Part shown: positions 1 to 12,103 of the stretch, in pieces
Position numbering within the stretch: position 1 is the stretch's first letter
Layout of the letters: each line of letters opens with the position of its first letter
Assembly (NCBI GenBank): GCA_037102815.1
Contig: BTPP01000002.1
Coordinates: forward strand, 2,046,001-2,110,000
Reading direction: 5' to 3'
DNA length: 64,000 nt
Origin: Neurospora intermedia
Taxonomy: Eukaryota > Ascomycota > Sordariomycetes > Sordariales > Sordariaceae
The notes under the pieces: model-generated
The model's database searches: none
Told to the model about the DNA's origin: nothing
The model's input: the letters and a program-made list of their open reading frames with translations, nothing else
Translations under genes and position numbers: made by a program

Positions 1-1
1 G

Positions 2-505
2 TCGGAAACCACCAAGCCCCTTTTCGAACAGACCCGTCCCCTCTCCGAGTTTGTCGGCAACCCCTCCGCCATCGCCCCCTACTCGGCCATCTTCTTCCCT
101 GGCGGCCACGGTCCCATGTACGACTTGCCCACCGACCCTCAATCCCAGCAGCTCATTCGCGAATTCTGGGAGGCGGGCAAGGCCGTGGCTGCCGTGTGCC
201 ACGGTCCGGCGGCGCTGGTGAACGTCAAGCTTAGCGATGGCAGCCACCTGCTTAAGGGCAGAAAGGTGACGGGTTTCACGAACGTGGAGGAGGATCAGGT
301 GGGCCTGACGAAGGAGATGCCCTTCCTTTTGGAGGATGCGTTGAAGGAGGCTGCCGGGTCCGAGGGCGCGTTTGTCAAGGCCGACCAGCCGTGGGGCGAG
401 AAGGTGGTTGTTGAGGCGGACGGAAGGTTGATCACGGGCCAGAACCCCGCTTCTGCTAAGGGAGTTGGTGAGGCTATTGTGAAGTTCATCAAGGCCCAGA
501 ACTAA
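2..505 (+). CDS. DJ-1/PfpI-superfamily protein (Hsp31-like), 5' end outside the window
   Basis: The frame is open from base 2 and ends at TAA 503-505, giving the last 167 residues; the N-terminal part lies before the window. The nucleophile elbow AAVCHGPAAL is visible, with the Cys-His pair of the class I glutamine-amidotransferase-like fold, and upstream the FFPGGHGPMYDL loop typical of Hsp31-type members. Family members act as glutathione-independent glyoxalases (methylglyoxal to lactate), chaperones or stress proteins in the cytosol; which applies here is inference. The first ATG in the visible part (116) lies inside the conserved GGHG loop, so it is not the start. The gene converges on the Gln-rich gene at 999-5022. 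Confidence 0.9.
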   Translation, partial: SETTKPLFEQTRPLSEFVGNPSAIAPYSAIFFPGGHGPMYDLPTDPQSQQLIREFWEAGKAVAAVCHGPAALVNVKLSDGSHLLKGRKVTGFTNVEEDQVGLTKEMPFLLEDALKEAAGSEGAFVKADQPWGEKVVVEADGRLITGQNPASAKGVGEAIVKFIKAQN

Positions 506-998
506 TTTTGGAATCTGGGAGTGTGATGGTTTAATCTGTTATGAAAGCTGGGATGCTTAGCTGGATACGACTAGTTACGAATCGATACCTCTGAATGGAA
601 TTGAGTTAACTTTGTTGCGATATCTTGAATGGCATATCATTACATGACTACAAACAGAACTGTGGTATCTTTCAATGCGAGTTTGATAATTGCAGATTAA
701 AGAAGGTCAAACAACTAAACGCCGGGCTATGCGTAGACTTTCAATGTCAAAAACAACCGTGTACGCCATCCTTTCTCCCTTTCATGACATGCTTGGATGC
801 TGCGATTCTGGTTGAACCCCTTTTCCCTGCCAGATAACCCACAGGCAAGCGCTTTCTGGCCAAACGGAAATGCTAGCCAAACCAACATCAAAGCACCCAA
901 TGCCCACCGGGTATATAGCCTGTAACGCCAGCTCTTTCCTCTGCGCCTCTTTTCCCTGCACCTAATAATTCACACCAACGAACATACCTCCCTCCATC
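506..998. other. Convergent 3' intergenic spacer
   Basis: This spacer of about 490 bp lies between the stop codons of two converging genes. It should hold both 3' UTRs. I see no RNA gene, repeat or convincing ORF. Confidence 0.6.
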
Positions 999-3900
999 TT
1001 AGGAAGTAGAAACGGCCGGCTCCATCCCATCCTTAGTGGTAACCACCGTGGCCTTACTGCCGCCCACAACATCCCGCAATCTGCCTTGCATCTTCTCTGC
1101 TTCAACCCCCTCAACACCCTCAAGGGTAAGCACAATCTTTTCTGCCCACGGAAACTCCGTCCACTCAAGGAACTTGACCCTCAACTCCCAAAGCATCTCA
1201 TACAGCAAGTCAATGATAGGGAACAACGAGTTGGTTGGGTTAAGCTCGCCCGGTCCGAACGCCGAACCCTTCATGCAGTCGTAGCATTTTCCGCCAAACT
1301 GCTGGATCATGGCGTCCGCAAAGCGGTACCTGCCGCGACGCTCATGCTCGATGGCTTTGAGGATGTCAACGACGGAGTGGATGGAGAGGCCGATGGTCAT
1401 TTTGGTTCCTTGACCGTGGAAGGTGGATTCGATGCCGTTGGTTGTTGTGGTGGGTTGGGTTTGGGCTTGGAATTGTGCCTCTACGTCTAGGTTGGATCCG
1501 CCGGTTGTTATGGTTGTGGTTTCCTTGGGTATATGCAGACCCAAGCCTTTGACGACCTGTATCAAACCGGCCATGCGCTTCTCCATGCACAACCTGCTGC
1601 GACAGCCGCCGTTGCGCTGGCCGTTCTTGATACGACCATGCCAGTTCTTGCACGTATTTTCAGCTACGTTCGTTAGGTACTGGCAGGCTTTGGTTCTGGT
1701 GGTGACTATAGCATCTGTGTGTCATGGCTTTTGTTAGTCAAAAACACTCCATCAACATCGATTAAACACCACATATGGAAGGTAGGCAAAGAAACTTACC
1801 AATAGTCTCATCCCCAACCAACAACCGATTCAATACCCCTCCTCCTCCTCCAGCAGCAGCACCACCACCACCCGGCTTCTTCAACACGAACCGTCCTCCC
1901 GCATCCTTATCCACGCTACACAGATACGCCAACCTCGCCACCAACGTCCTCCACTCCACGATCCACGTAAACTTCCTACACGCCTCCAACGCCTTCTCCC
2001 ACTTATTCTTCTTCAAATCCACGCCCTTCATATCCCGCTCTTCAAACAGATCCTCTCCCATGGTGTGGTTCTGTTTGTGTCCACCATTGGGACCAGCCGT
2101 GGTGACAGGCACAGCAGGGACAGGCAAAGTAACCTGCTTGATAAACAAGCCCATACACCGTCTCAACCAGCGCACATATTCCTTGTCTAAACCCAGCGCC
2201 GGCTGTAGGTTGGATAAGCGCCAGATGGTGTCGACGTCGCAGGCGGTTTTGCCCTGTGTGGCAGGGTCTTCGAGGAGCCTGAGTAAACGGCCAAAAGCCT
2301 GCATGTGCGAATCGGCGGTTTCGCCGGGCAAGTTGGAGAGCTCGGTTGGGGTGCCGCCCGGGATGGTTTTGAGCGCTTCGTTGAAGTTGATGTACACGAT
2401 GTTGGGGAAGGGGGAGGTGGTGAGGAGGGTGGTTGGGTGGTGGAGGTGTTTGAGCGTGCTGCGGCGCACGCGGAAGTGGTGGAGGGTGTGTAGACCAAAG
2501 ACGCAGTAGAGGTCGGTGTCGGCTTGCGGGGAGATGATGGTCGGGGTTACTGGCTTTGTCAGCCTTGAGGTGTTCACGTTGGGGAATGAGGGTACTGGTG
2601 CTGGTTGAGTTGGATTGGGAGAAGGTCTGGTTGGGGGTTGAGTAGTATGCTGAGTTGGAATCTGAGCGGCAGCCTGAGTTTGGTGTTGAACAGCATGCTG
2701 AGCTGGGATCGGAACACCATTCTGGACCTGTTGCTGAGCCTGTCGTTGATGGGCATGCTGAGCTTGCTGTTGAGCTTGCTGTTGAAGAGCATGCTGAGTT
2801 AGAACCGGAACACCATTCTGGGCCTGCTGTTGAGCTTGTTGTAAAAACTGTTGCTGGGTGTGTTGCTGCTGAGTCTCTTGTTTCGGAGCCTGTTGTTGAA
2901 GTTGCTTCTGGGCCTTTTGCTGGGCCTGTGGCTTAGCTGGCTGCTGAACAGCATGCTGATATGAATGTTGAATAGCAGGCTGAGCAGATACACGATTTTG
3001 CGCAGCAGCCTGAGCTTGATGTTGAACACGAGCCTGAGCCTGACGCTGAATATCATACTGAACAGTATGCTGAGCTGGCTGTTGAGCGACTTGTTGAGCT
3101 GGCCTCTGAACAGCTTGCTGGGCCTGTTGCTGAACGGCTTGCTGAGCCTGTTGGTGAACGGCTTGCTGACTTGGCTGCTGACCGACAGACTGGGGCGCCA
3201 TATAGGTGGAAGGTTTACGCGGAGGTTGATTAGGAGGCTGAGTCTGTCCTTGAGTGGAAGACTGAGGAGGAGGCCGAGCGGGAGCTGGAGAAGGAGACGG
3301 AGTAAAGGCCGCATTAGGAGTTCTCTGGACTGAAGCTCCAACGATATCCTGTTTGGAAGGTTGAACCGGAGGTTGAGGAGAAACTCGAGCAGGAGTAGGA
3401 GTTGGAGTGGGTGCCGGGGTAGGATCTGGTGCCGGAGTACGGGCTGGACCTGGAGGAAAAGCTTGAGTTGAAGCTTGGGCGGTACCTGGAGCTTGTCGTG
3501 GAAACACAGATGGGACTTTCGCAACGATAGGGATATTCGGAACAGGAACAGGCGAGACCTTGTTAGGTACAGCAGAAACTGGGTTTTGAATACCCGTAAC
3601 CGGAGTTTGATTCATCACTTGAACTGGTGGTGTAGACCTCAAGGTTGGGATCGGTGCAGAATTAGCCGCCGCAACAAATTCCGACGGGACTTGGATAGGC
3701 GACGGGGGAGCCGTGTTGAAGATCGGCGCCTGGGAAGAAAGCTGGGCCACCTGCTTATCAGGGGCGCAAGAGACAGGTGTGGCCGATCCTGTTGTCTGTC
3801 TGAAACTCTGTGTAGGCTGGAATGTTTCTATAGCCATAATAGCCTGTTCAACAACAGGCAAAGTTGCGCTTGACGGGAGTCCACTAGATGGGGTTGGAGT

Positions 3901-5022
3901 GGCTGTTTCTGAAGCTGGCAGTATAGACGGCATACCTGGAGAAGCTTCATAATGGTTTGTGGACAAGAGGGCTGGGGTAAATCTTGGTGTAGGCGTCGTT
4001 GTCGGCATAAAAGCCATCGGTGCAACGGGAGCAGTGGCCTCCGGACCGGTAGGTGCGGTGGTCTCTGTCTTCTTTTTTTGCGTTCTCTGACGTTTCTTCG
4101 GAGGCTCTTTAGGAGCTGTGGGGTCAGATGTTCCCTCGACCTTTGGCTTGCGTGGGGCATAGTTCCTCTTGCGCTTCGCAGGCTGGGCGGGGTTTGCTTC
4201 TTGGGGTTTGTCAGGTTGAGGTTTCTGGCTCGTGGCACTTTTTGAGGCCCCCTTTTTCGCAGTCTCCGCAGCGACTTGGCTGTTCAAAGACTCCGCAGCA
4301 CGGGAGAGCGCATCCGCTGATAAAGAGGTGGCCGGAGGTTGAGCAGCCTGTGACTGCACTGAAGGCATGCTGCTGGGACGGAATGAAGAGTTGTTGTTGT
4401 TATTGTGAAAGCTGCCAATGTTGTAGTGGCTGGCAGCGCCAGGTATAGTTGAGAAATCGAACGACGACGGAACTTGGCCTAGGTACTGGTTTACCGTTCC
4501 ATTGACAGGCTGTTGGTAATGCGCATATTGTGCGGCGACGTAGTCCATGTAATCATCGAAGGATAGTTGAGGTTGTTGAGTGGCCTGCTGCGCCCCCGTG
4601 TTGACCATGTTGTTGTGCAAGTTGGCTTGGGTCGCTGCCATGGACTGACCAACGGACGGCTGTGGGCGACTTTGAAAACAAACAGATGGCGACTGTGGGT
4701 TAAAGGCTGATCCTTGAGTAGGCGCCATACCGTTCCCATTTCCCATGACGCTCATATTAGGATTGTTCTGGGCTGCTATACCACCTGAATTGTGAGAAGG
4801 GTTGGGAGGGAGATCGGGAAGAAAGGTCGAGCTCTGGATTTGCCCCAAGTTGTTAGGAAAAGACTGAGACTGTATGGGCTGCGCGGTCGGTCGCAGAGGG
4901 GTATTGGACTGGCCCGCCGTCAAGGCAGGGTCAATGGGCTCCATTTGAAAGGCGAAAACGCTCTGAACGTATTCTGATTGTGACGGATCAGGGCCAGACT
5001 GATTGTGATTTGCGTCGCTCAT
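999..5022 (-). CDS. Large Gln-rich, low-complexity protein with basic NLS-like clusters, unknown function
   Basis: Two exons, 5022-1800 and 1714-999, joined through an 85-nt intron (GTAAGT donor, CACAG acceptor), give 1312 residues. I chose the ATG at 5022 (MSDANHNQSG) as the start; the frame stays open up to an ATG at 5469, so a longer N-terminus is possible. The first third is Ser/Pro/Asn/Gln-rich. Basic clusters AKRKRNYAPRK and PKKRQRTQKKK near residues 290-330 look like nuclear localisation signals. The centre is a long array of QAQQAVQQ-like units. The last 400 residues look folded; one stretch (FRVRRSTLKHL, then a helical segment) vaguely resembles a BTB domain, which I regard as weak. 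A Gly/Ala tract lies just before the intron. I do not recognise the family; a chromatin or transcription role is only inferred from composition. Confidence 0.75.
2600..3190 (-). repeat. Gln-codon-rich imperfect repeat array inside the gene
   Basis: About 600 bp of imperfect units of roughly 24-48 nt encode Gln/Ala/Val-rich peptides (QAQQ, QHAVQ). The same composition leaves spurious long open frames on both strands. Confidence 0.8.
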
Positions 5023-6330
5023 GTTGCAGTAAAAGCCACCGATGTTCGGCAGCTTGAATGCGGGGACGTGTTGTGGGTGGTGTAGTTGAAGGGGGGATTT
5101 GTCGATGGCTACACGTCGAGTGTGGGGAGTAAATACCAAGATGGACCTGGCGGGAGGTGGTGAAGGAGTTGAGAGTGGGTGGTCGCCCAGTGCAAGGCGG
5201 GGAGTAAATTCTGTCTTACAGTAAATACGTATCGTGCCGGGGGCAACAAGTGAATGGTTGATGCCCGCATCGGTACAGGTTTTGGCGCCGCGGAGGTCGA
5301 AGGTCCTGTTGCCAGAACCCTCAACCAACATCGCGCCAGCTTGTTTCAAGCCTCCACCAATGAATATAACGGGAAAATCGAAAGTCATAGTACCCTGTAT
5401 GACAGATTCAGAGATCATATTCCTCAACCACACATCTTTGACACATGAACGAGCCGGCCATATCATCATTCACTGAAGCCCAGTTTTGACACAACATAAG
5501 CGTTGCGGCTTGTAATGTCAACATTAGAAGCTGGATGACAATAGATCGAACAATCGGTAGGATCATGAGCACAGATACGTAAGAAGGCACTGAACTGCCA
5601 TGGGGTTTCCTGTTTAGCAACGTCTGGCGCCTGGAGTTTAGACATTTCTCTCGCAAAGTTGAAACTTTGAGTGAGACGCAATTACCAACTATGAAGTTCC
5701 GTTTAGCAGAATGACTCCGAATCCATCTCGATCTGGCAGATACATAAACGAAAAATAGCGAGTGTCATCAAGCCTTCCTGTAGCGGTAGACGCGCCTTCG
5801 TTAACTGGGTCCATGCCTATATATCTTCCTCTTGAGCAATCTGCCTCTGGAATCCTCGACTGTTAAGAGAACTTGAAACCTCATTTTGCCGTGTCATAAT
5901 CACTTTATACTGTCTGTCAGTCCAACCCCCAGAGTCCGGGAACAGTTCATCAGATAGGACGACGGGAATGAGGATAAATAGTGAACCGAAGATGATTGGT
6001 GTTTCGGACTGGTGACAAGATATACTGTCGCAAGGACTTATCTCCGACAAGTATCGATGGTCGTCGTTAGGTGGCTTTGATTGATGTTCACTCCAGGTCG
6101 GTTCATCTCAACTTCACTCTTTCCGTATGTCGTCGTTGTCGCTGGGATGCACGTGATACGTCCTGTAGTGTACCTGGTAACAGCGGAAAGTCTCCCGTCA
6201 GCTGGGGACACCTGACCCACCACTCCCGTCTTGTTTCCACCCGACCCAACCAACTTCCCCGGACAATAAGTGGGTCCGAACTTGCACTCGTGCACAGACC
6301 AACTTATCCAGGCAGCACGCAGCCCTGGGG
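5023..6330. other. Intergenic region between the Gln-rich gene and the U2 snRNA promoter
   Basis: It holds the 5' region of the Gln-rich gene (frame open to 5469) and the upstream flank of the U2 snRNA gene. I see no further coding evidence and no repeat. Confidence 0.5.
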
Positions 6331-6331
6331 G

Positions 6332-6338
6332 TATATAA
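6332..6338 (+). promoter_or_regulatory. TATA box of the U2 snRNA gene
   Basis: TATATAA lies 63 bp upstream of the inferred U2 5' end and is followed by a pyrimidine-rich stretch that runs to that end. The assignment rests on position only. Confidence 0.6.
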
Positions 6339-6394
6339 ACTTACCGAGACCGTCGCCCTGCTTTGTCTTGTCTTTTTCTCTTCTTTTCTTCTTT

Positions 6395-6590
6395 AGCTCT
6401 CTTTGCCTTACGGCTTAGATCAAGTGTAGTATCTGTTCTTTTCAGTTTAATCTCTGAAACTGCCCTTACGGGGGTAGAATCGTGATTATACCTATTTTTG
6501 CAATTTGGTCGGCGACCCTCTGGGCTTGCTCATGGTCGCCGTCCACCGTGTCCCTGGCATTACACTGCCTCCAGGCGATGCGAAGTGCAC
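6395..6590 (+). ncRNA. U2 spliceosomal snRNA
   Basis: The RNA pairs with the intron branch site in the spliceosome. The 5' end carries the U6-pairing CTCTCTTTGCC, then stem-loop I (GCC-TTAC-GGC), the block AGATCAAGTGTAGTATCTG with the branch-site-recognising GTAGTA at 6426-6431, stem IIa (TTTCAG/CTGAAA), stem IIb (CTGCCC/GGGTAG) and an Sm site ATTTTTG at 6494-6500. Stem III is a perfect GGCGACC/GGTCGCC pair. Stem-loop IV has the CCTGG...CCAGG stem around the loop that binds U2A'/U2B''. Order and spacing match S. pombe and human U2 as I remember them. The length of about 196 nt is near the 187-188 nt of other U2 RNAs. The ends are estimates: 5' by homology, 3' near GTGCAC. The RNA's partner U2A' is encoded at 61028-62190. 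Confidence 0.95.
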
Positions 6591-7788
6591 GACGTACATG
6601 TTTCTGTCTTCAAGTCGTTTTCATTGCAATTCTGGGCTGCGCGCTTGGGATGCGAGGAAGAACCGGACTCGTCTGTTTATGGTCACCCTGCGATGTTGAG
6701 ATTTACTCCTTTGTATTTGCAAACTATCTTTAAGACCTTTATGTGACCATCATGAGCTGCCTAAGAGGTGTCAGCAACAATACTAAGGCTGTAGCATTGT
6801 GGTGTTGTGGAAATTTGTGCCTGAACAGTACAATAGAGACAGACGCTCCATCGTTTTCTTCTCTGGTCTCTGGTGCTCCCGAGCAACACAAGCGGAAGGT
6901 GGCTCTAGGATGGCCAGTGATCCGTGAAGGCCAGAGACTTCTGATGAGCTATGTCGGAGTTTGTCACTGTGACTGTAGTTATGTGAACATGGCCTGACTT
7001 GATGAAGCCATGCTCCTCGAGATGTTCTTCATGGCCGAGGATTTCCGCTGGTTCCAGTTGACACACGGTGCCCCACGAGGTGTTGGACATTTGCCTATCG
7101 AGGTTATTAAACCCTCTGCAAGAAATCCGGAAATATTTGTGGTAAGCGTTCGGTCGATCCAAACATTGAGGGGGAGATGATATGGAGGAGGTGGAATAAG
7201 GAAGCGAGGATTTAACGGGCAGTTGACAAAGATGGCACACTACAAATGGTACGTAAAAGGGAACTAATATTGCTCCACTTGTATCACTAACATGAAATTC
7301 ATAGTTTCTCAAACTCGTGGTAGAGTGAATGAGGACGTCCAAGCCAAATAAAGGGTTTTATTGTTTCCAAATTCTTATATAGACTTTCCCAAAGCAAAAT
7401 TGCTGATCTTGACTCTTGCGCACATTTCGTCCTCTTGTGATGACTTAGTTCGATGATGTTCTAGTTATTCAACATCTTGACGCGTCGCGATCGCGGGGTA
7501 GCGATTAAAGCGCAGCAAAAGTTAGAGTGCTTGCAGCCCCCGCTCGCCTCTTTCCCCAACACACAGCGGACGAACTGCTCTTAACTCCGTAGCTCGTCCA
7601 TTGCATCACCACCTACTGCTTGGTAACCATTCAACGCTTACACTAGCATTCGGTTCCCAAACTGTGCACAATCCACGACCTGACACATCCATCTTCATAC
7701 GCGACATACTGTATCCCATGTTTTTTATAATTCCTCGGATGTGAACATCATACTTCTCGAGCCTCTGTCGCCCGCCGCATAATACACC
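6591..7788. other. Intergenic region downstream of U2 and upstream of DDB1
   Basis: This stretch of about 1.2 kb has no recognisable gene. A 145-codon minus-strand frame (6905-7342) has no recognisable similarity or splice context and is not called. The last 300 bp should contain the DDB1 promoter. Confidence 0.5.
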
Positions 7789-10700
7789 ATGGCCTACGTC
7801 GCCCCAATTCACCGGCCGAGCAGCGTGCGGCACGCTCTGCGTATCAACCTTTTGTCGCCCGAGGAGGAGAGTTTGATTATCGCGTATGGACTTCTACATC
7901 CCGTCCCTCTCCGTTCCATAAATTGCGCGTACTGTATCATATCGACTGACTGAAGTGTATTAGGAAAACAAATCGCATCGAAATATGGAAGCTCGCCGAC
8001 GGTCATCTGTCCATGATCCATTCCAAGGTTATCAACGGGACCATCACGATTCTCCAAAAGCTCCAACCTAAAGACCACCCGACCGACCTTCTCTTCGTTG
8101 GCACCGATCAGTTCGAATACTTTACGGCAGAATGGGATCGCGAAACCCAACAGCTAAAAACCCTGAACCGATTTAGCGATCCGGGCGAGCGCCACATGCG
8201 CGATTCCCAAAGTCAAAACAAATGCATCGTCGATCCCAGCGGAAGGTTCATGGCCATGCACCTATGGGAAGGCGTCTTGTCGGTTTGGCGGCTGGGTAAC
8301 CGGAAGAACACGGCGACGACACTTGACATATTGGTACAAGTGCGCCTGTCCGAGCTCTTCATCAAGGGCAGCACCTTCCTGTACACCGAGACCGGCATTC
8401 CCAAGGTTGCCTTCCTCTACCGTAATCAAGCCAACTCCAACGAAACTAAGCTGGCGACGTACCGTCTCACGTCGGACGACCGGCACATAGAGATTTCCAA
8501 GTTTGATCCCACGAGAGACCGAGAGATCGACGCCGATGTGGAAGATCCCGGTGCGGGCATACTGATTCCGGTCAAAAAGGTTGAAGAGGAGGTCAAGAGG
8601 CACCATTTCCGTAATACGGAGCAAGCGAAGCCCCATGTCGGTGGTCTAATAGTTGTTGGCGAAACGCGGTTGCTGTACATTGACGAAGTGACCAAAACGC
8701 AGGTCGAGTCCGCCCTCAGGGAACCCTCGATATTTGTCGCTTGGGCAGAGTACGATCCTACTCACTACTTCTTATCGGATGACTACGGAAACTTACATTT
8801 GCTCACCATCTTGACGGAGGGCGCAGTGGTCACTGGAATGGATGTCTCCAACATTGGAAAGACAGCCCGCGCACACGTCTTGACGTACTTGGGCGACGAC
8901 ACGTTGTTTGTTGGTTCGCACTACGGCAATTCGCAGCTTTATCGGCTCAACCTCCTTAGCGAGGATCTCAGCGAGATCCTGCAGCTGGTCCAGGTGCTAG
9001 AGAATATCGGTCCTATTACGGATTTCACCGTGATGGACATGGGGAATCGGGAAAACGACAGCCAGCTGGGCAACGAGTACTCTTCCGGCCAAGCCCGTAT
9101 TGTCACAGCAAGTGGTGTCTTCAAGGACGGAACCTTGCGAAGTGTGCGAAGCGGTGTTGGTTTACAGGACATTGCAATCCTGGGTGAAATGCAGCACACT
9201 CGGGCGCTCTTCTCCCTCCAATCTTACAACTCTCCACGCGTGGATACGCTGGTCGCGTCCTTCTTGACTGATACCCGAATATTCAAGTTCGACCCTCACG
9301 GAGAGATCGAGGAAGTTGACAATTACTACGGGATGGACCTACAGCATCAAACACTACTGGCGACGAACCTCGACAATGGGCAACTGCTGCAGGTGACGAC
9401 GGCCGCAGCTACTCTTCTTGACGCCGAAAGCGGAGTCACGATAGCATCGTGGGCTCCTGAAGGCGACAGGCAGATCATCAACGCTTCAGCTAACAAACAC
9501 TGGCTGCTGTTGTCTGTGCAAGGCACTACCCTGGTCTCCATCAACATTGATAACGACTTGACGGTTGTGCAAGAGAAGGACATCAGTGAACAGGATCAGA
9601 TAGCCTGCATCCACGTGGCGCCTCAGCTATCGGATGTGGGCGTGGTGGGGTTTTGGACGTCCGGAACGGTGTCCATTATCGATATGAGCACCCTGGAACC
9701 GATACACGGCGAATCACTCCGCCGCAGCGCAGACGATGCTTCCATACCGCGTGATCTCGTCTTGGCCAAGGTGCTGCCCAATGCGCCTGGAATGACCTTG
9801 TTCATTGCCATGGAGGATGGAAATGTAGTCACGTTCAACATTGGCGAAGACCTGACCTTTTCTGGACGAAAGAGTGTCATCCTTGGTACCAGGGAGGCGC
9901 GCTTCCATTTACTGCCACAGCAGGATGGAATCTACAGCATTTTTGCGACGACCGAGCACCCTAGTCTTATCTACGGCTCAGAAGGGCGGATTATCTACTC
10001 GGCTGTGACGGCTGAAGACGCTACATGTGTCTGTCCCTTTGACTCTGAGGCTTTCCCAGGGGCTGTCATCTTGTCTACCGAGAACGAGATCAAGATTTCC
10101 GAGATTGACACAGCCAGACAGACGCACGTGCGATCTTTGGAATTGGGAGAGATGGTGCGTAGAATCGCTTACTCGCCTAGTGAAAAGGGTTTTGGACTTG
10201 GATGTATCAGGAGAGAGGTAGTCAATGGCGAGGAGATCATTCACAGCTCTTTTAAGCTGGTTGATGAGATCTTATTTGCGAGGGTTGGCAAGGAGTTCAT
10301 GCTCGGAACATCGTCGTATTCCGAACTAGTGGAGGACGTCATCCGAGCAGAGCTGCCTGACTCTTATGGAAATCTTGTGGAGAGGTTTATCGTCGGTACA
10401 AGCTTCCTGGAGGATCCTGACCGTGGCGCTGGTACGGACAAGCGCGGTAGGATCTTGGTGTTCGGGATCGACAGCAACCGGGATCCGTACTTGGTCCTCA
10501 AGCACGAGCTGAAAGGCGGCTGTCGCGCTCTGGCGGTCATGGGCAGCAAAATCGTGGCTGCACTCCACAAGACAGTGGTTATTAGCCAGTACGAGGAAAC
10601 ATCAAGCACTGAGGCCCATCTCGTCAAGCTCGCGTCTTATCGGTGCACAACTTATCCGGTCGACATTGCGGTGCATGGCAACATGATTGCTGTTGCTGAT

Positions 10701-11413
10701 ATGATGAAGTCGGCTACACTGGTCGAGTACGTCCCGGCTCAAACCGGAGGGGAGAAGCCTGAAGCCCCCAAGTTGGTAGAGTGCGCGAGACACAGGCATT
10801 CTGCGTGGGCAACGGCCGTGGCTCACGTTGAGGGCGAGTCTTGGCTTGAAGCTGATGCCAATGGCAATCTGATTGTGCTTCAACGCAATGCTGAGGGTGT
10901 GACAGTGGAGGACCAGCGGCAACTGAGGATAACGAGCGAGCTCAACCTGGGAGAACAGGTGAACAAGATACGCCCAATCAAGGTCGAGACTAGCCCGAAC
11001 GCCATCATCATTCCTCGAGCGTTCTTGGCCACGGTAAGTTGCCTGCTTCTCAAACTGATCATGTCATAAGGTCAAGGCTAACAATCGACTTTTTGAAACA
11101 GGCGGAAGGCGGTATCTACATGTTTGGCACGATTGCACGCGAACAAGACCTCTTGCTTCGTTTCCAGGATAAACTGGCGGCGGTGATCAAGACAGTTGGC
11201 GAACTCGATTTCAACTCCTACAGGGCATTCCGTAATGCGGAGAGGGGGCCCGAGGCAGATGGAACGACTGGACCGGTTAGATTCTTGGATGGGGAGTTGC
11301 TGGAGAGATTTTTGGATGTGGATGAGAAGACGCAGAAGGAGATCTGCGAAGGTCTTGGGCCGAGTGTTGAGCAGATGCGCAATATGGTAGAGGAGTTACG
11401 GAGGATGCACTGA
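7789..11413 (+). CDS. dim-8: DNA damage-binding protein 1 (DDB1), CUL4 adaptor; DIM-8 in Neurospora
   Basis: Three exons (7789-7883, 7964-11033, 11102-11413) give 1158 residues, close to the usual 1140 of DDB1. The 80-nt first intron has a CTGAC branch site; the second (68 nt) uses GTAAGT. The N-terminus (SLIIAKTNRIEIW) matches the first propeller strand of DDB1. The C-terminus has the CPSF_A-type end, including FLDGELLERFLDVDEK and a final VEELRRMH like the VEELTRIH of animal DDB1. DDB1 bridges DCAF substrate receptors to the CUL4 ubiquitin ligase in the nucleus, for DNA repair and cell-cycle turnover. In Neurospora it belongs to the DCDC complex (DIM-5, DIM-7, DIM-9, CUL4, DDB1) needed for H3K9 methylation and DNA methylation. 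The start is set by the intron-spanning match. Confidence 0.95.
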
Positions 11414-12103
11414 GCCAACGGTTAGATACTTAGGTAACGTGTATGATTGGATGTCTACAAGTCATCGCTTTCGCTGCTGAAGTTTTTGGCAGTCGCAAGT
11501 GTTGTCAATGAGTGCTGTGCTCTAAACATGCCTGCATAAGGTGAGAGAAGATGAATCTGTGAATAGCCTCAGATGAACAACGAATGGAAATGCATCAAAT
11601 GTGATCAATTGACATCACTGTCTTGGCATCCTTGGCTCGCCGAGTCGCTGACAGTTCACGTTGTCCGGCCGCTGCGGTGACGCGCTGAGGTGAGCCCCAC
11701 CACCACCACCACCACCAACAGGACGAACCAGGCGACGGAAGAAATCGGAGAGTGGACGAACAGGCAGCCACAGCCAATCAGGGCCGGCGCATTAAGTAGC
11801 TCTCTAGCTGCTGGGCGGACGCTGTGGTTGGTTCGTGCCTCAGGCCACAAGCCAGTAGCTATGGCGGTTTCCCATGCCGGGAAAGGTGGGAACCAAGCTC
11901 GGCCCAGAAAAACCTCAGTCCGTGATTTTGGCCTCGTCGTCTCGACCGCATTACGCAGCCGTCAATTCCGTCTCCGGAACACCGCCCACGTCCACCGTCT
12001 CCCGCGACTCCGAAAGAGCAGAACCTCGCTCGTTCTCCCCGCTCTCGCAACCCCCTCTCTCCGCTCCGACCTCTCTGTCCACGCGAGTAATCCTACCGAC
12101 ACA
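11414..12103. other. Intergenic region with fes-1 promoter
   Basis: It contains the DDB1 3' end, a short CAC-triplet tract near 11699-11717 and the CCAAT box noted separately. An open frame runs in phase with fes-1 from 11690 but has no match to the Rieske precursor, so I treat it as leader. Confidence 0.5.
11774..11778 (+). promoter_or_regulatory. CCAAT box upstream of fes-1
   Basis: CCAATCA lies 330 bp upstream of the fes-1 ATG. CCAAT boxes are bound by the HAP/CBC complex, which controls respiratory genes in fungi. That it acts on fes-1 is inference. Confidence 0.45.

Noticed and set aside
2799-3524. 241-codon minus-strand frame in another phase of the Gln-rich gene
   Set aside because: A shadow created by the CAG-rich repeats; the called frame is longer and continuous on both sides.
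5369-5468. C/D-box snoRNA-like pattern on the minus strand (ATGATGA then CTGA about 60 nt on)
   Set aside because: The flanking ends do not pair, and no internal C'/D' boxes or guide match is evident.
6905-7342. 145-codon minus-strand frame between U2 and DDB1
   Set aside because: No recognisable motif, no splice structure, composition like the surrounding noncoding DNA.
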